DNA from: Haloarcula sp. CBA1127
GTDB taxonomy: Archaea; Halobacteriota; Halobacteria; Halobacteriales; Haloarculaceae
DNA length: 64,000 nucleotides
Assembly (NCBI RefSeq): GCF_001485575.1
Contig: NZ_BCNB01000006.1
Span: 3,038,001-3,102,000 of the forward strand
Direction: 5' to 3'
Below are positions 34,658-43,781 of the stretch, in pieces (within the stretch, counting starts at the first letter, position 1; each line of letters begins with the position of its first letter). A model generated the notes under the pieces. The model was not told where the DNA came from. It searched no databases and was given only the letters and a program-made list of their open reading frames with translations. Both the position numbers and the translations under genes were made by a program.

Positions 34658-35826
34658 AAGATGTTGGCCTGCTGGTAGACCGAGATGCCGTCGTTCGTTA
34701 TCTCGTAGGGTTTCGTCTCCCGCGAGTGGTTCGCGTTCCGTATCTTCTGAATCTCGACGGCAAGTCGCGTCTCGCCAGTGTCCGACCGGACGTACTGAAG
34801 GATGAACACCGCGTCGGTCAGGTATTCGATGATACCATGTCTGGACGCGAAGGGGTTGTTCTCACTGGCCTCGGAGACGAGCATCGTCGTCACGCCGGCC
34901 TGTTTCAGCGACCGGGTGAAATCGAACACTTCGGTGCGTCTACGGGACTGATCGTCGTACATCATCTCGAGCAGCGAGACGGAGTCGAGTACCAGCCGGT
35001 CGGCGTCGAATTTCTCGATGAGTGCCGGCAGCTCGCCACGAATGTTGTCGAGGCTGTTTGCCATCTCGACCGGGTCGAGGTCGACGATCGCAAGCTGGCC
35101 CTGTTCCTCGTACTCCTCGAACCCCCAGCCGCGGTCACCGGCGGTGTCCAGTATCGCGTCGTGAGACTGTTCGAGCGTCAGAAAAACCGCGTTCTCGCCG
35201 TTCCGAAGGCCGTGGTGCAGGAACTGCAGCCCGAACGTCGTCTTCCCGGTTCCGGCTGAACCGATAGTGACGATGAGATGCCGCTGTGGAATCCCGCCCT
35301 GAATCATCTGGTCGAGCCCCTCGATACCGATGTCGACCCGCGGGATGTCGGACTCGAACTCCTCCTCGAAGTCGCTCCCGCTGTCACCGTCACCGCTGCC
35401 GGCAGATTCGAACGCGGTGGCGAAGTCGTCGTCGAAGAGCCCGCCGCCATCGTCGTCGGAGGACCCAACGTCGGCATCGGCAGGCCCACTCTCGCTGCTG
35501 AAGGGGTCACCGCTGCTGTTGTCGAACGGGCTGCTATCACTGTCCCCGCCAGAAGCGGCGCTGCCGTCATCATCAGATGGGCTGCTATCACTGTCTTCGC
35601 TAAAATCAGCGCTTCCATCGTCACCGAACGGGCTGCTCTCACCACTGCTACTGCCGTCGTCACTGTCTGCCGCAAACGGCTCAGTGTCCGCAGCTGTAGG
35701 CTCTTCGGCGCCGCTCTCGGATTGTGTCGCCGAAGTATCGTCGGTATCCGTCTGTTCGCTGTCGCCGCCCTCATCGTCCAGCGCACTTTCGAACCAGTCG
35801 TCGTCGGACCCGTCGTCCCCGCTCAT
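34654..35826 (-). CDS. KaiC-like RecA-superfamily ATPase with acidic N-terminal tail
   Basis: From the ATG at 35826 the product is 390 residues. The first roughly 155 are almost wholly Asp, Ser, Glu and Gly and must be disordered. The KaiC/RadA-type ATPase follows, beginning DIPRVDIGIEGLDQMIQGGIPQRHLIVTIGSAGTGKTTFG with a Walker A. FLTLEQSHDAILDTAGDRGWGFEEYEEQGQL, the Walker B DRLVLDSVSLLEMMY, and VTTMLVSEASE come next. It is a single-domain archaeal KaiC homologue, likely regulatory or signal-linked rather than circadian. It is divergent from NAD kinase (108 bp). Confidence 0.85.
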   Translation of the reverse strand: MSGDDGSDDDWFESALDDEGGDSEQTDTDDTSATQSESGAEEPTAADTEPFAADSDDGSSSGESSPFGDDGSADFSEDSDSSPSDDDGSAASGGDSDSSPFDNSSGDPFSSESGPADADVGSSDDDGGGLFDDDFATAFESAGSGDGDSGSDFEEEFESDIPRVDIGIEGLDQMIQGGIPQRHLIVTIGSAGTGKTTFGLQFLHHGLRNGENAVFLTLEQSHDAILDTAGDRGWGFEEYEEQGQLAIVDLDPVEMANSLDNIRGELPALIEKFDADRLVLDSVSLLEMMYDDQSRRRTEVFDFTRSLKQAGVTTMLVSEASENNPFASRHGIIEYLTDAVFILQYVRSDTGETRLAVEIQKIRNANHSRETKPYEITNDGISVYQQANIF

Positions 35827-35903
35827 ACGCACGACCACCAGCCACACGAACGGCCCATGGAAGTGGATACGCGTCGGGACGGATATAATTGCCGTCGTAG
35901 AGG

Positions 35904-35912
35904 GTTTATATG
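35904..35912 (+). promoter_or_regulatory. TATA box of NAD kinase
   Basis: The sequence agggtttatatgcgg centres about 27 nt before the ATG at 35935, the normal distance for a leaderless haloarchaeal transcript. It supports that start over longer frames. Confidence 0.5.
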
Positions 35913-35934
35913 CGGCCGGCGGGAACGTCCGGCA

Positions 35935-36786
35935 ATGACTGTCGGTATCGTCGCGCAGCGGGACAACGACCGGGCCATGTCGCTTGCGAGTACACTGTGT
36001 GACCGACTGCGCGCCACGTCGGCGGCCGTCGTCGTGGATGAAACGACCGCCGGAGCGCTGGGTGACCACGACGCATGGGAGGCAGCCGTGCCCGATTCGG
36101 CTCCGGTCGATGAGATGTCCGCCTGTGACCTCGTCGTGAGTATCGGCGGCGACGGGACGTTTCTGTACGCAGCCCGCGGTGCGGGGTCAACACCGATACT
36201 GGGGGTCAATCTCGGCGAAGTCGGCTTTCTGAACGCTATCGCACCCGAAGAAGCCGTCGAGACCGTCGTCGCGGAGGTCGAACACATCCAGAAAACCGGG
36301 AGCGCCAGAACGCGAGCCAAGCCACGGCTGCAGGCCAGCGGCGACGACTGGGAGCTTTCGCCGGCGCTGAACGAGGTCGTCGTGCAGGGGGAACGCCGCG
36401 GTCACGGCGGCGGGGCGACGCTCGACGTGTACGTCGACGACTCGCTGTACACGTCCGGCCACGCCGACGGCGTGCTGGTGGCGACACCCACCGGCTCGAC
36501 AGCGTACAATCTCAGCGAACGCGGCCCGCTCGTCCACCCCGACGTGGCCGGTCTCATCGTCACCGGGATGGCAGACGAGATGGGGACACCGCCGCTGGTC
36601 GTCGACGTTGACAGCGAAATCGTCGTCGAACTCACAGACGCCGACAGCGGTGTCGTCGTCAGTGACGGTCGGGTTCGAAAGGACGTGGTCCCGCCGGAGC
36701 GGATAACAATCTCGCGTGCGGGCGAGCCGGTCCGACTTGCCGGGCCGCCGCTTGATTTCTTCACCGCACTCGACAAGCTAGCCTAA
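35935..36786 (+). CDS. nadK: NAD kinase
   Basis: The 283-residue enzyme phosphorylates NAD to NADP. The GGDGT motif is at residues 71-75 within LVVSIGGDGTFLYAARG. Others are LGVNLGEVGFLNAIAPEEA, ALNEVVVQGERRGHGG with the family NE pair, and GHADGVLVATPTGSTAYNLSERGPLV (the glycine-rich region). It functions downstream of the nadABC pathway found 15 kb away. A 4-bp overlap with the convergent membrane gene occurs at its stop. Confidence 0.93.
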   Translation: MTVGIVAQRDNDRAMSLASTLCDRLRATSAAVVVDETTAGALGDHDAWEAAVPDSAPVDEMSACDLVVSIGGDGTFLYAARGAGSTPILGVNLGEVGFLNAIAPEEAVETVVAEVEHIQKTGSARTRAKPRLQASGDDWELSPALNEVVVQGERRGHGGGATLDVYVDDSLYTSGHADGVLVATPTGSTAYNLSERGPLVHPDVAGLIVTGMADEMGTPPLVVDVDSEIVVELTDADSGVVVSDGRVRKDVVPPERITISRAGEPVRLAGPPLDFFTALDKLA

Positions 36787-37070
36787 CGCCGACCGACGGC
36801 GTACAGCACCGGGGCGAGGACGAGCAGCACGATGCCGAATAGTTTGTACTGGAACGACGATGCGAGGACGCTCGCACTGTTCGGTTCCATCGCCGATGCC
36901 GGTGTAATCACGAGCAGTGCGCCCAGCGCAATTGTGTGCAGTCCCAGCATCCGGAGCGACCGTTGCGGGAGAATTGCGACGAGCCCACCGACAAAGCCGA
37001 GTAGCAGGACATCACCGATGGTGTAGTTCAGCAGGAAACTATCGATGAGTTGCAGCGGTGACGCGAGCAT
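36783..37070 (-). CDS. Small three-helix membrane protein
   Basis: A 95-residue protein starting MLASPLQLIDSFLLNYTIGDVL, with helices VLLLGFVGGLVAILP, MLGLHTIALGALLVITP and FGIVLLVLAPVLYAVGRR. It fits a haloarchaeal conserved small membrane family of unknown function. Its stop overlaps the nadK stop by 4 bp. Confidence 0.7.
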   Translation of the reverse strand: MLASPLQLIDSFLLNYTIGDVLLLGFVGGLVAILPQRSLRMLGLHTIALGALLVITPASAMEPNSASVLASSFQYKLFGIVLLVLAPVLYAVGRR

Positions 37071-37146
37071 TCCTATCCAGAATCTCGCCGGGATGGAATC
37101 TTTAAAGTTCCGTTACGCCGCCGACCCGCGGGCGGCGTTCGGCCGT

Positions 37147-37755
37147 TCAATCGCCCGTTGTCCCCAGCGGCGTGAGCAGGAGGTAGCCGGCCGACGGGGC
37201 GCCGGCCGTCCGCAGCCGGAACTGTCTCGGTTTGTCGAGTGCCGTCGAAAGGGCCACGACATCGAGGTCAGTTGTACTGACTGTCTCGGCGTCCACTTCG
37301 TCGATACCAGCCACGAGCAGCGCCTCGGAGAGCGCCGTTCCGTTGAGGCGGTCGGACGGCACGTCGAACGTGGTCCCGAACGCCTCGTTGGCCGCACGCA
37401 CGACCGGGCCATGGCCCTCATCGGCGAAGTACAACACCGGGTCCGGATGACCGTCGAAGAGATCCACCGGCTGTGGCTCCGGTGTCTGCTCGGCGTCTGC
37501 CGACACAGTCATCGTCTCGTCAGTCGTCTCACCGGGCGAATCAGTTACCAGCAGGTAGGAGACGCCGCCCAGCCCGCCGCCAAGCGCCAGACCGAGGCCG
37601 ACGGTAACCTGTTCCGAAAGTCCGAGTGAAAACACTGACTGCACCACCAGCGCGACGGTAGCGAGCACGACCGCTCCTGCCCCTATCCAACCGACCACGG
37701 CCGCGAGGCTGCCAAGGCGATGTCGACCGCCCGTGCCCGCCGACGACTTGCTCAT
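37147..37755 (-). CDS. Membrane-anchored PAS-like domain protein
   Basis: From the ATG at 37755 (MSKSSAGTGGRHRLGSLA) the product is 202 residues. Two N-terminal transmembrane helices (AAVVGWIGAGAVVLATVALVVQ and VTVGLGLALGGGLGGVSYLLV) precede a linker and a PAS-like domain (about 95-200). That domain is indicated by VDLFDGHPDPVLYFADEGHGPVVRAANEAFGTTFDVPSDRLNG and the closing QFRLRTAGAPSAGYLLLTPL. There is no kinase domain; it may be a sensory anchor that passes a signal to a partner such as the response regulator 95 bp away, which is divergent. Confidence 0.7.
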   Translation of the reverse strand: MSKSSAGTGGRHRLGSLAAVVGWIGAGAVVLATVALVVQSVFSLGLSEQVTVGLGLALGGGLGGVSYLLVTDSPGETTDETMTVSADAEQTPEPQPVDLFDGHPDPVLYFADEGHGPVVRAANEAFGTTFDVPSDRLNGTALSEALLVAGIDEVDAETVSTTDLDVVALSTALDKPRQFRLRTAGAPSAGYLLLTPLGTTGD

Positions 37756-37849
37756 CGGGATACACTCAACGGGCCATCGGTTAACGCTTTTCGAGAGGCG
37801 GCCGCCGATAAAACATATACAGTTGCCAGCCCTAGAACGGTGTAGTACC

Positions 37850-38422
37850 GTGTCAAGAACTACAGGCGGCCCGCCGCGGGTGCTCGTCGTCGACGACGAG
37901 CACGACGTCGCCGACACGCAGGCTCTGAAACTCGGCAAGCGCTACGAGACGACTGTCGTGTACAGTGGTCAGGCGGCGCTCGACGCTGCCGGCCCGGAGT
38001 TCGACGCCGTGTTGCTCGACCGACGAATGCCCGACGTGCACGGCGACGACGTGCTATCCCGGTTGCGCGAGCGGGGGTACGACGGCATCATCATCATGCT
38101 GACCGCGGTTGACGCCGACCTGAACATTCTGGAGATGCCCTTCGACGACTACCTCCAGAAGCCGGTCGACCAGTCGACGCTCCTGTCGGCGCTCGACCAG
38201 CACCTCGACAGGTCCGGCAAGGACGACAGGCTCGACGAGTACTTCCGGATCTCCTCGAAACTCTCCGTGCTGGAACGCGAGAAATCCACGTCACAACTGG
38301 AGGCGAGCGACGAGTACACCAGACTGAAAGAACGGGCAAAAGAGCTGGAGTGGGTGCTGAACGCCGAGAACGATGATTTCGAGGAGTTGAAGGAGACGTA
38401 CCAGTCGATCAGCCGAAGCTAG
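37850..38422 (+). CDS. HalX-domain response regulator
   Basis: From the GTG at 37850 (MSRTTGGPPRVLVVDDEHDV) the product is 190 residues. A receiver domain (about 10-125) has the acidic pocket VVDDE, the phospho-acceptor Asp57 in VLLDRRMPDVHG, the TA pair in IMLTAVDA and the lysine in YLQKPVD. A coiled helical HalX output domain follows (SSKLSVLEREKSTSQLEASDEYTRLKERAKELE), a haloarchaeal output of unknown partners. The GTG is the only start that fits a receiver beginning. Its stop overlaps the convergent TetR gene by 4 bp. Confidence 0.88.
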   Translation: MSRTTGGPPRVLVVDDEHDVADTQALKLGKRYETTVVYSGQAALDAAGPEFDAVLLDRRMPDVHGDDVLSRLRERGYDGIIIMLTAVDADLNILEMPFDDYLQKPVDQSTLLSALDQHLDRSGKDDRLDEYFRISSKLSVLEREKSTSQLEASDEYTRLKERAKELEWVLNAENDDFEELKETYQSISRS

Positions 38423-39039
38423 GTACCGAGAATCAGCGTCTCTTCGATATACTCGTCGATAGTGTCCCGAACCTCGGCGACAGGGTTGTCGTTTCGCGTT
38501 GCGCTCTGAAGAATCACGCCGTCGAGTATCGTGATCAGGAACCGCGAAACCGTTTCGGGATCGACGTCGGCGAAGACCCCCTGTTCGATGCCGTCCTCGA
38601 TGATCTGTACGAGTTGCCGGGCGAACAGTTCGTCCGTCTCGGTGAACTTCTCGCGGAAGTCCGAGTTCTGAACCGCCTGGGCGCGCATCTCGACGTACGA
38701 CCCGAGGACGGCGTCCTTGGTTGGCGTTTCGACGCAGTCCGGGAAATCGTCGAGAATGAGACTGACAAACGTCTTGATGTCCTGTTCGGGGTCGCCGGTC
38801 GATTCGACCTGAAAGATGCGGTTGAATTCCGTGAGGATGAACTCCTGAAACGACAACAGGAGGTCCTCCTTGCCATCAAAGTGGTGATAAAACGTCGATT
38901 TGCTGAGGTCGGCCTCGTCCGCGATTCGCTGTATCGAAAGTCCGGCATACCCGTATTCCCGGAGGGCACGGAACGTGGCTCGCATTATCGCCTCGTGCGA
39001 GTCCGCTGGTTCCCCGGCGAACGGAATTCCATCACTCAT
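38419..39039 (-). CDS. TetR/AcrR-family transcriptional regulator
   Basis: The 206-residue repressor has the TetR DNA-binding domain at about residues 14-65: AIMRATFRALREYGYAGLSIQRIADEADLSKSTFYHHFDGKEDLLLSF. The ligand-binding helical domain (AcrR-type) fills the rest. It is divergent from the COG1361-MMPL genes. Its transcript looks leaderless, with a TATA-like tatttac (reverse strand) near 39068. One of two operator copies (39043-39059) lies between that box and the ATG, so it very likely represses itself and the divergent operon. Confidence 0.92.
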   Translation of the reverse strand: MSDGIPFAGEPADSHEAIMRATFRALREYGYAGLSIQRIADEADLSKSTFYHHFDGKEDLLLSFQEFILTEFNRIFQVESTGDPEQDIKTFVSLILDDFPDCVETPTKDAVLGSYVEMRAQAVQNSDFREKFTETDELFARQLVQIIEDGIEQGVFADVDPETVSRFLITILDGVILQSATRNDNPVAEVRDTIDEYIEETLILGT

Positions 39040-39042
39040 CCC

Positions 39043-39059
39043 GACCGAATATTCGTTCG
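39043..39059. promoter_or_regulatory. TetR operator copy 1
   Basis: GACCGAATATTCGTTCG, with the inverted core CGAATATTCG. It begins 4 bp before the TetR start codon. The same 17-mer, differing at the two central bases, recurs at 39107-39123. Confidence 0.7.
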
Positions 39060-39106
39060 GGCAGTAAATATCTTCCCACTGTTACTGAACCACAACGTTG
39101 ATAGGC

Positions 39107-39123
39107 GACCGAACGTTCGTTCG
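39107..39123. promoter_or_regulatory. TetR operator copy 2
   Basis: GACCGAACGTTCGTTCG with the palindromic core CGAACGTTCG. It lies 64 bp from copy 1 in the same orientation, on the side of the divergent COG1361 gene. Fifteen of 17 bases agree with copy 1. Confidence 0.7.
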
Positions 39124-39243
39124 ATGTACACGGTTCGGGCGGGAGTCTGCACAGACGTATGTGGGTACATATCCCGATCTCCCAGGCATGACGTCCGCTC
39201 CGGACAGAAACAACGACACGGAATGTCCGAAGTGTCCCTACGC

Positions 39244-41169
39244 ATGAAACCACGAACATTACTGACGCTGGCAGTTGTCGCATTGCTCATGGCATCCGGA
39301 ACGGCGATCGGCGCCGTGACCGGAAGCCCCGACTTCGACGCAACGTTGGTCGATAACACCGTTACGCCCGGTGAGGAGACGACACTCGACGTTGTCCTCG
39401 TCAACAGCGGAACGGTCGACTCCGGGTCTACGACCCAGGGAATACAGAACAGTGAAGTAACGACCGCCCGCGGGACCACAGTCAAAGTCAACAACGGAGA
39501 CGCCCCGATTACGGTAACAACGAACAAGCAGGCCGTCGGCTCCGTCCCGGAAGGCAAGACGAGTCCGATTTCATTCGACATCAGCGTCGATGACGACGCA
39601 AGTCCTGGGGACTACACCGTTCCTGTCATCGTTGAATACGAGTACACGAGCTATATCTCCGAAAACGACGGGGCACGTGACGAAGAAACCGCGACTGAAC
39701 GGGTCGAACTCGAACTCGAAATCGACGACGACGCGGGTTTTGACGTGGTGGGCGTCGACTCCGGCGCACGCGTCGACTCAGTCGGGACGGTTGCAGTCAC
39801 CGTCGAGAACACTGGTGACGAACCAGCCCGAGAAGCCTCAGTAACGCTGGAATCGACAAACCCTGAACTCACAGTCGGTAGTGACACCAGCAGCTCCCGG
39901 TTCATCGATACCTGGGAGGCTGGTGAACAGCGGACGCTCCGGTACCGCGTCGGTGCGAGCGGTGACGCCAGAGCCGAACCGTATCAGTTTGACCTGCAAG
40001 TCGACTTCGATGACACCGACGGGGTGCGAAAGAGTACGTCGGCCTCTTCAATCGGGATTACACCTGCCCGCGAGCAAACGTTCACTGTCGAACGTGTTGA
40101 CAGCGACGTTGCTGTCAGTGACTCCGGGACGTATAACGTGACCCTGCGCAACGACGGGCCTGTCACAGTCTCGGACGCGACAGTGACACTTACCACGCAG
40201 AACAGCGCGATTACGTTCGGACAGTCCGAATCCACATCGCAGTTTGTCGGCTCCTGGGAGCCCGGTGAAACGCGAACGGTAAGCGTCGATGCAAGCGCCA
40301 GCGACGACGCCAAGACACAGAGCTACGCGCTGTCGGCGTCAGTGAGCTATGACGACCCAGAAGGCGATGCCGGCGTCGCTGACGACATCTCACTCGGACT
40401 TACGCCCGAACCCGAACAGTCCTTTGCCATGGGAGACGTCGAGTCGTCCCTGCAGGCGGGTGACGACGGCACGCTGGAAGCGTCGCTGACCAACACCGGC
40501 GACCGAACAGTCCGTAACGTCGTGCTGAACTGGGCGAGCACCCACGACAACATCTCGCCGAAGGAGACCCAGTACGCGGTCGGCGACCTCGAACCGGGCG
40601 AGTCGACGACCGTCTCGTTCGACGCCGACGTGTCGGACAACGCGAACTCCGGCCCACGACAGTTCGACTTCGTCGCCAACTACCGCAACAGCGAAGGCGA
40701 CAGGCGCGAGAGTGACACGCTCGAAATCCGGCAGAGCGTCGACGGCAGCGCCGACGAGTTTATCGTCGAGACGACGAACGCGTCGGTCAACGTGGGTGGG
40801 TCGAGCACGCTCGAAGTGACCATCACCAACGACGCCGGTGAGCGACTGACCGATATCGAGGCGAAGCTGTTCGCCGAGTCACCGATCTCCGTGTCGGACG
40901 ACCAGGCGTACGTCGACAGCCTCGACCAGGGCGAGTCAACGACCATCGAGTTCGGTATCAGCGCAAGCGGTGCCGCGATGACCAAAAACTATCCCATCTC
41001 GGTGGACTTCCAGTACGAGGAGCCGGACGGAGATACGCCAGTGTCCGACACCTACCGCCTCCCGGTCTCCGTGACTAACTCCGGCGGTGGCAGTTCGCCG
41101 CTGACGGCGATTATCGGCGTCGCACTCGTGGCCGCCCTGGCCATCGGCGGCTACTTCAGGTTCCGCTAA
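39244..41169 (+). CDS. COG1361-type secreted protein with CARDB-like repeats and C-terminal anchor
   Basis: From the ATG at 39244 (MKPRTLLTLAVVALLMASGTAIGA) the product is 641 residues with a signal peptide. Four to five Ig-like beta domains of the COG1361/CARDB kind follow, with recurring wording such as LVNSGTVDSGSTTQGI, TVENTGDEPAREASVTLES, TLRNDGPVTVSDATVTLTT, SLTNTGDRTVRNVVLNW and TITNDAGERLTDIEA. A transmembrane helix closes it (SSPLTAIIGVALVAALAIGGYFRFR). The extracellular part faces outward and probably cooperates with the MMPL/RND transporter 3 bp downstream. An in-frame ATG at 39223 is an alternative start. Confidence 0.85.
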   Translation: MKPRTLLTLAVVALLMASGTAIGAVTGSPDFDATLVDNTVTPGEETTLDVVLVNSGTVDSGSTTQGIQNSEVTTARGTTVKVNNGDAPITVTTNKQAVGSVPEGKTSPISFDISVDDDASPGDYTVPVIVEYEYTSYISENDGARDEETATERVELELEIDDDAGFDVVGVDSGARVDSVGTVAVTVENTGDEPAREASVTLESTNPELTVGSDTSSSRFIDTWEAGEQRTLRYRVGASGDARAEPYQFDLQVDFDDTDGVRKSTSASSIGITPAREQTFTVERVDSDVAVSDSGTYNVTLRNDGPVTVSDATVTLTTQNSAITFGQSESTSQFVGSWEPGETRTVSVDASASDDAKTQSYALSASVSYDDPEGDAGVADDISLGLTPEPEQSFAMGDVESSLQAGDDGTLEASLTNTGDRTVRNVVLNWASTHDNISPKETQYAVGDLEPGESTTVSFDADVSDNANSGPRQFDFVANYRNSEGDRRESDTLEIRQSVDGSADEFIVETTNASVNVGGSSTLEVTITNDAGERLTDIEAKLFAESPISVSDDQAYVDSLDQGESTTIEFGISASGAAMTKNYPISVDFQYEEPDGDTPVSDTYRLPVSVTNSGGGSSPLTAIIGVALVAALAIGGYFRFR

Positions 41170-41172
41170 CGC

Positions 41173-43689
41173 ATGGACTACCAGCGCTACATCGATTGGG
41201 CGGACGACCGCATCGTCCACGATTCACGGAAGGTGGTGCTCCTCTTCCTGGTCGTGACGGTGGTCTTCAGCGCCGGCCTCGGGAGCGTCTCGACCAACTC
41301 CGGGACGTCGCAGTTTACGACCGGACTGCCGGCCGAGGAGGCACTACAGGAGGTCAACGACAAGTTCTCACCGACCTTCTCACCGGACACAGGGAGCACA
41401 CAGCTGATCCAGCAGGAAACCAACGTGCTCTCGAAGCCGGCGTTGCTCCGGATGCTCAGGTCACAGCATCGGCTGGAACAGCATGGAACGCTCCGTGTCA
41501 CATCGACCTCAAGCGCCGCCAGCATTGTCGCCCAGCAGCTAGACCCGGAAGCGACGACGACTGAACAGCAGGTCTATGCTGTCGAAGCCGCAACGCCGAG
41601 TGAAATCGACGCTGCTGTCAGGCGCGCAGCCGAGCAGAACCCCCGGTTCAGATCGCTACTGAGCAAGGACTTCAACCGTAAAGCCGCCTCGGCATCGGCG
41701 ACCATCGGGGTCGTCACACACGAGGTCCCGGCGGGAATTTCCTCCGGGTCGGGGCAAGGCGGTTCGAGTCCGCTGACGAGCATCCAGAAACAGGCCGGGT
41801 TCACTGTCGCCAGCGCTGACCACGGCGGCATTACCCTGTTCGGCAGCGGTATCGTCGCAGACGAGTTCTCGAACGTCGTCGGCGACTCGCTCATCCTGAC
41901 CGTGCCCGCGGCAGTGCTGTTCATCCTGTTTTTCCTGACGATTGCCTATCGCGACCTCGCGGACATGGCACTTGGCCTGCTCGCGCTGTTTATGGCCGTC
42001 GTCTGGACGTTCGGCTTCATGGGGCTTGCCGGCATCCCCTTCTCGCAGATGCTCATCGCCGTGCCACCGTTGTTACTGGCGGTCGGTATCGACTTCGGGA
42101 TTCACGCCGTCAACCGGTATCGGGAGGAGCGCGAAACCGGCGCGTCCATCCAGAAATCGATGCGTATCACGACCGACCAGCTGCTTGTCGCGTTCTTCAT
42201 CGTGACCGGGACAACAGTCATCGGGTTCGCCGCGAACCTCACCAGCGCACTGCCGCCGATTCAGGACTTCGGCTACGTGGCCTCTGTCGGTATCACGTTC
42301 ACCTTCCTCATCTTCGGGGTGTTCCTGCCCGCAGCGAAGGTGGAACTGGACCGACTCCGCCAGCGTTACCCCATTCCGACGTTCAGCGAGACGCCGCTGG
42401 GTGCGGAGGATTCCGCACTGAGTGACGTGTTGCGCGGCGGTGTCGTCATCGCGAACCGCGCCCCGATCGTCTTCCTCGTGCTCATCCTCGTGTCCACGGT
42501 CGGTGCCAGCTACTACGCCACCGGCGTCTCGACGTCGTTCAGTCAGGAGGACTTCCTGCCGCCCGAGGAGAACCCGGACTTCGTCGAGGCCCTTCCGGAA
42601 CCGTTCGCTCCGAGCGAATACACCGTAACGGAGGTGACGAACTTCCTCGATGAGCGATTCGACACGACCCAGTCCAGTCAGGCGACGGTGTACGTAGAGG
42701 GGCCAATGCGGAACGACGCGGCGCTTGAGCAGATGTATCGAGCGGGCAACAACCCGCCGGACTCGTTCATCCGAGAGGACGGACGCGCTGATTCGACATC
42801 TATCGTGACGGTCATTCAGGACCAGGCAGAGCGCGACCCCAAGTTCCGCCGGATGGTCGAGCGCAACGACCGAAACGACAACGGGGTCCCGGACGATAAC
42901 CTCGAGGAGATATACGAGTATCTGCTCGACTCGCCGGCCCGTAGTACGGCGCTAGAGTACATCACCGAGGACTACCGGAGCGCGCGCGTCGTCTACACAG
43001 TCGAATCGGACGCGACCGACGCAGAGGTGACCGCCGACACGAGAAACGTTGCCGACGACTTCCGGTACGAGGCGACGGCAACCGGCTCGGTCGTCGTGTT
43101 CCAGGCTGTCTCGGACCTCATCCTAGAGTCAGCCATCCAGTCACTGGCGATTGCGCTTGTCGGCTCGTCGGTGTTCCTCGTTCTCATCTACAACATGCTG
43201 GAGGGGCGGCCGTCGCTCGGGCTCGTGAACATCATTCCCGTCGTCGTCACGGTAGCGTGGCTTGGCGGGACGATGCGGCTGCTCAATATCCCGTTCAACG
43301 CGCTCACAGCGACGATGCTGGCGATAACTATCGGGCTGGGTGTCGACTACTCGGTCCACGTCACGCACCGGTTCGCTGACGAGTTCGAGAAAAACGACCT
43401 CGAAACGGCACTGGACCGGACTGTTCGCGGGACCGGCGGCGCGCTGTTCGGCAGTATGCTCACCACGACGTTCGGCATCGGCGTGCTCGGGCTGGCTGTG
43501 TTCCCCGCGATCGGCCAGTTCGGCATCCTGACAGCGTTGTCAATCGCGTACGCCTTCCTCGCGTCCCTGCTGGTGATCCCCTCCGCGCTCGTCGTCTGGG
43601 ACCGGGTGTTCAACGCTGACTGGTCGGTTCGTGGCCTACTCGGGTTCGGTCGGTCGCGTCCGCCCGCGCCCGTCGACGGCGACGATTAA
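41173..43689 (+). CDS. MMPL/RND-superfamily transporter
   Basis: The 838-residue protein has the duplicated RND layout: an N-terminal helix (VVLLFLVVTVVFSAGLG), a large external loop, then a first helix bundle from SLILTVPAAVLFILFFLTIAYRDLADMALGLLALF to VAFFIVTGTTVIGFAANLTS. A second helix and loop half then repeat the plan, ending with SAIQSLAIALVGSSVFLVLIY, GLGVDYSVHVTHRFADEFEKND and GTGGALFGSMLTTTFGIGVLGLAVFP. The GVDYSVH wording matches the GIDFGIHAV of the first half. It moves a hydrophobic or lipid-like substrate using the ion gradient; the substrate is unknown. It is cotranscribed with the COG1361 protein. Confidence 0.9.
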   Translation: MDYQRYIDWADDRIVHDSRKVVLLFLVVTVVFSAGLGSVSTNSGTSQFTTGLPAEEALQEVNDKFSPTFSPDTGSTQLIQQETNVLSKPALLRMLRSQHRLEQHGTLRVTSTSSAASIVAQQLDPEATTTEQQVYAVEAATPSEIDAAVRRAAEQNPRFRSLLSKDFNRKAASASATIGVVTHEVPAGISSGSGQGGSSPLTSIQKQAGFTVASADHGGITLFGSGIVADEFSNVVGDSLILTVPAAVLFILFFLTIAYRDLADMALGLLALFMAVVWTFGFMGLAGIPFSQMLIAVPPLLLAVGIDFGIHAVNRYREERETGASIQKSMRITTDQLLVAFFIVTGTTVIGFAANLTSALPPIQDFGYVASVGITFTFLIFGVFLPAAKVELDRLRQRYPIPTFSETPLGAEDSALSDVLRGGVVIANRAPIVFLVLILVSTVGASYYATGVSTSFSQEDFLPPEENPDFVEALPEPFAPSEYTVTEVTNFLDERFDTTQSSQATVYVEGPMRNDAALEQMYRAGNNPPDSFIREDGRADSTSIVTVIQDQAERDPKFRRMVERNDRNDNGVPDDNLEEIYEYLLDSPARSTALEYITEDYRSARVVYTVESDATDAEVTADTRNVADDFRYEATATGSVVVFQAVSDLILESAIQSLAIALVGSSVFLVLIYNMLEGRPSLGLVNIIPVVVTVAWLGGTMRLLNIPFNALTATMLAITIGLGVDYSVHVTHRFADEFEKNDLETALDRTVRGTGGALFGSMLTTTFGIGVLGLAVFPAIGQFGILTALSIAYAFLASLLVIPSALVVWDRVFNADWSVRGLLGFGRSRPPAPVDGDD

Positions 43690-43781
43690 TCCACGACGCC
43701 GAGGCACGACCCACCGCCGGTCGTGTCCGGGCGAAACACGCCACTGAAGCCTTTATTTGCTGGCATCGTCCTAGCACTGAT

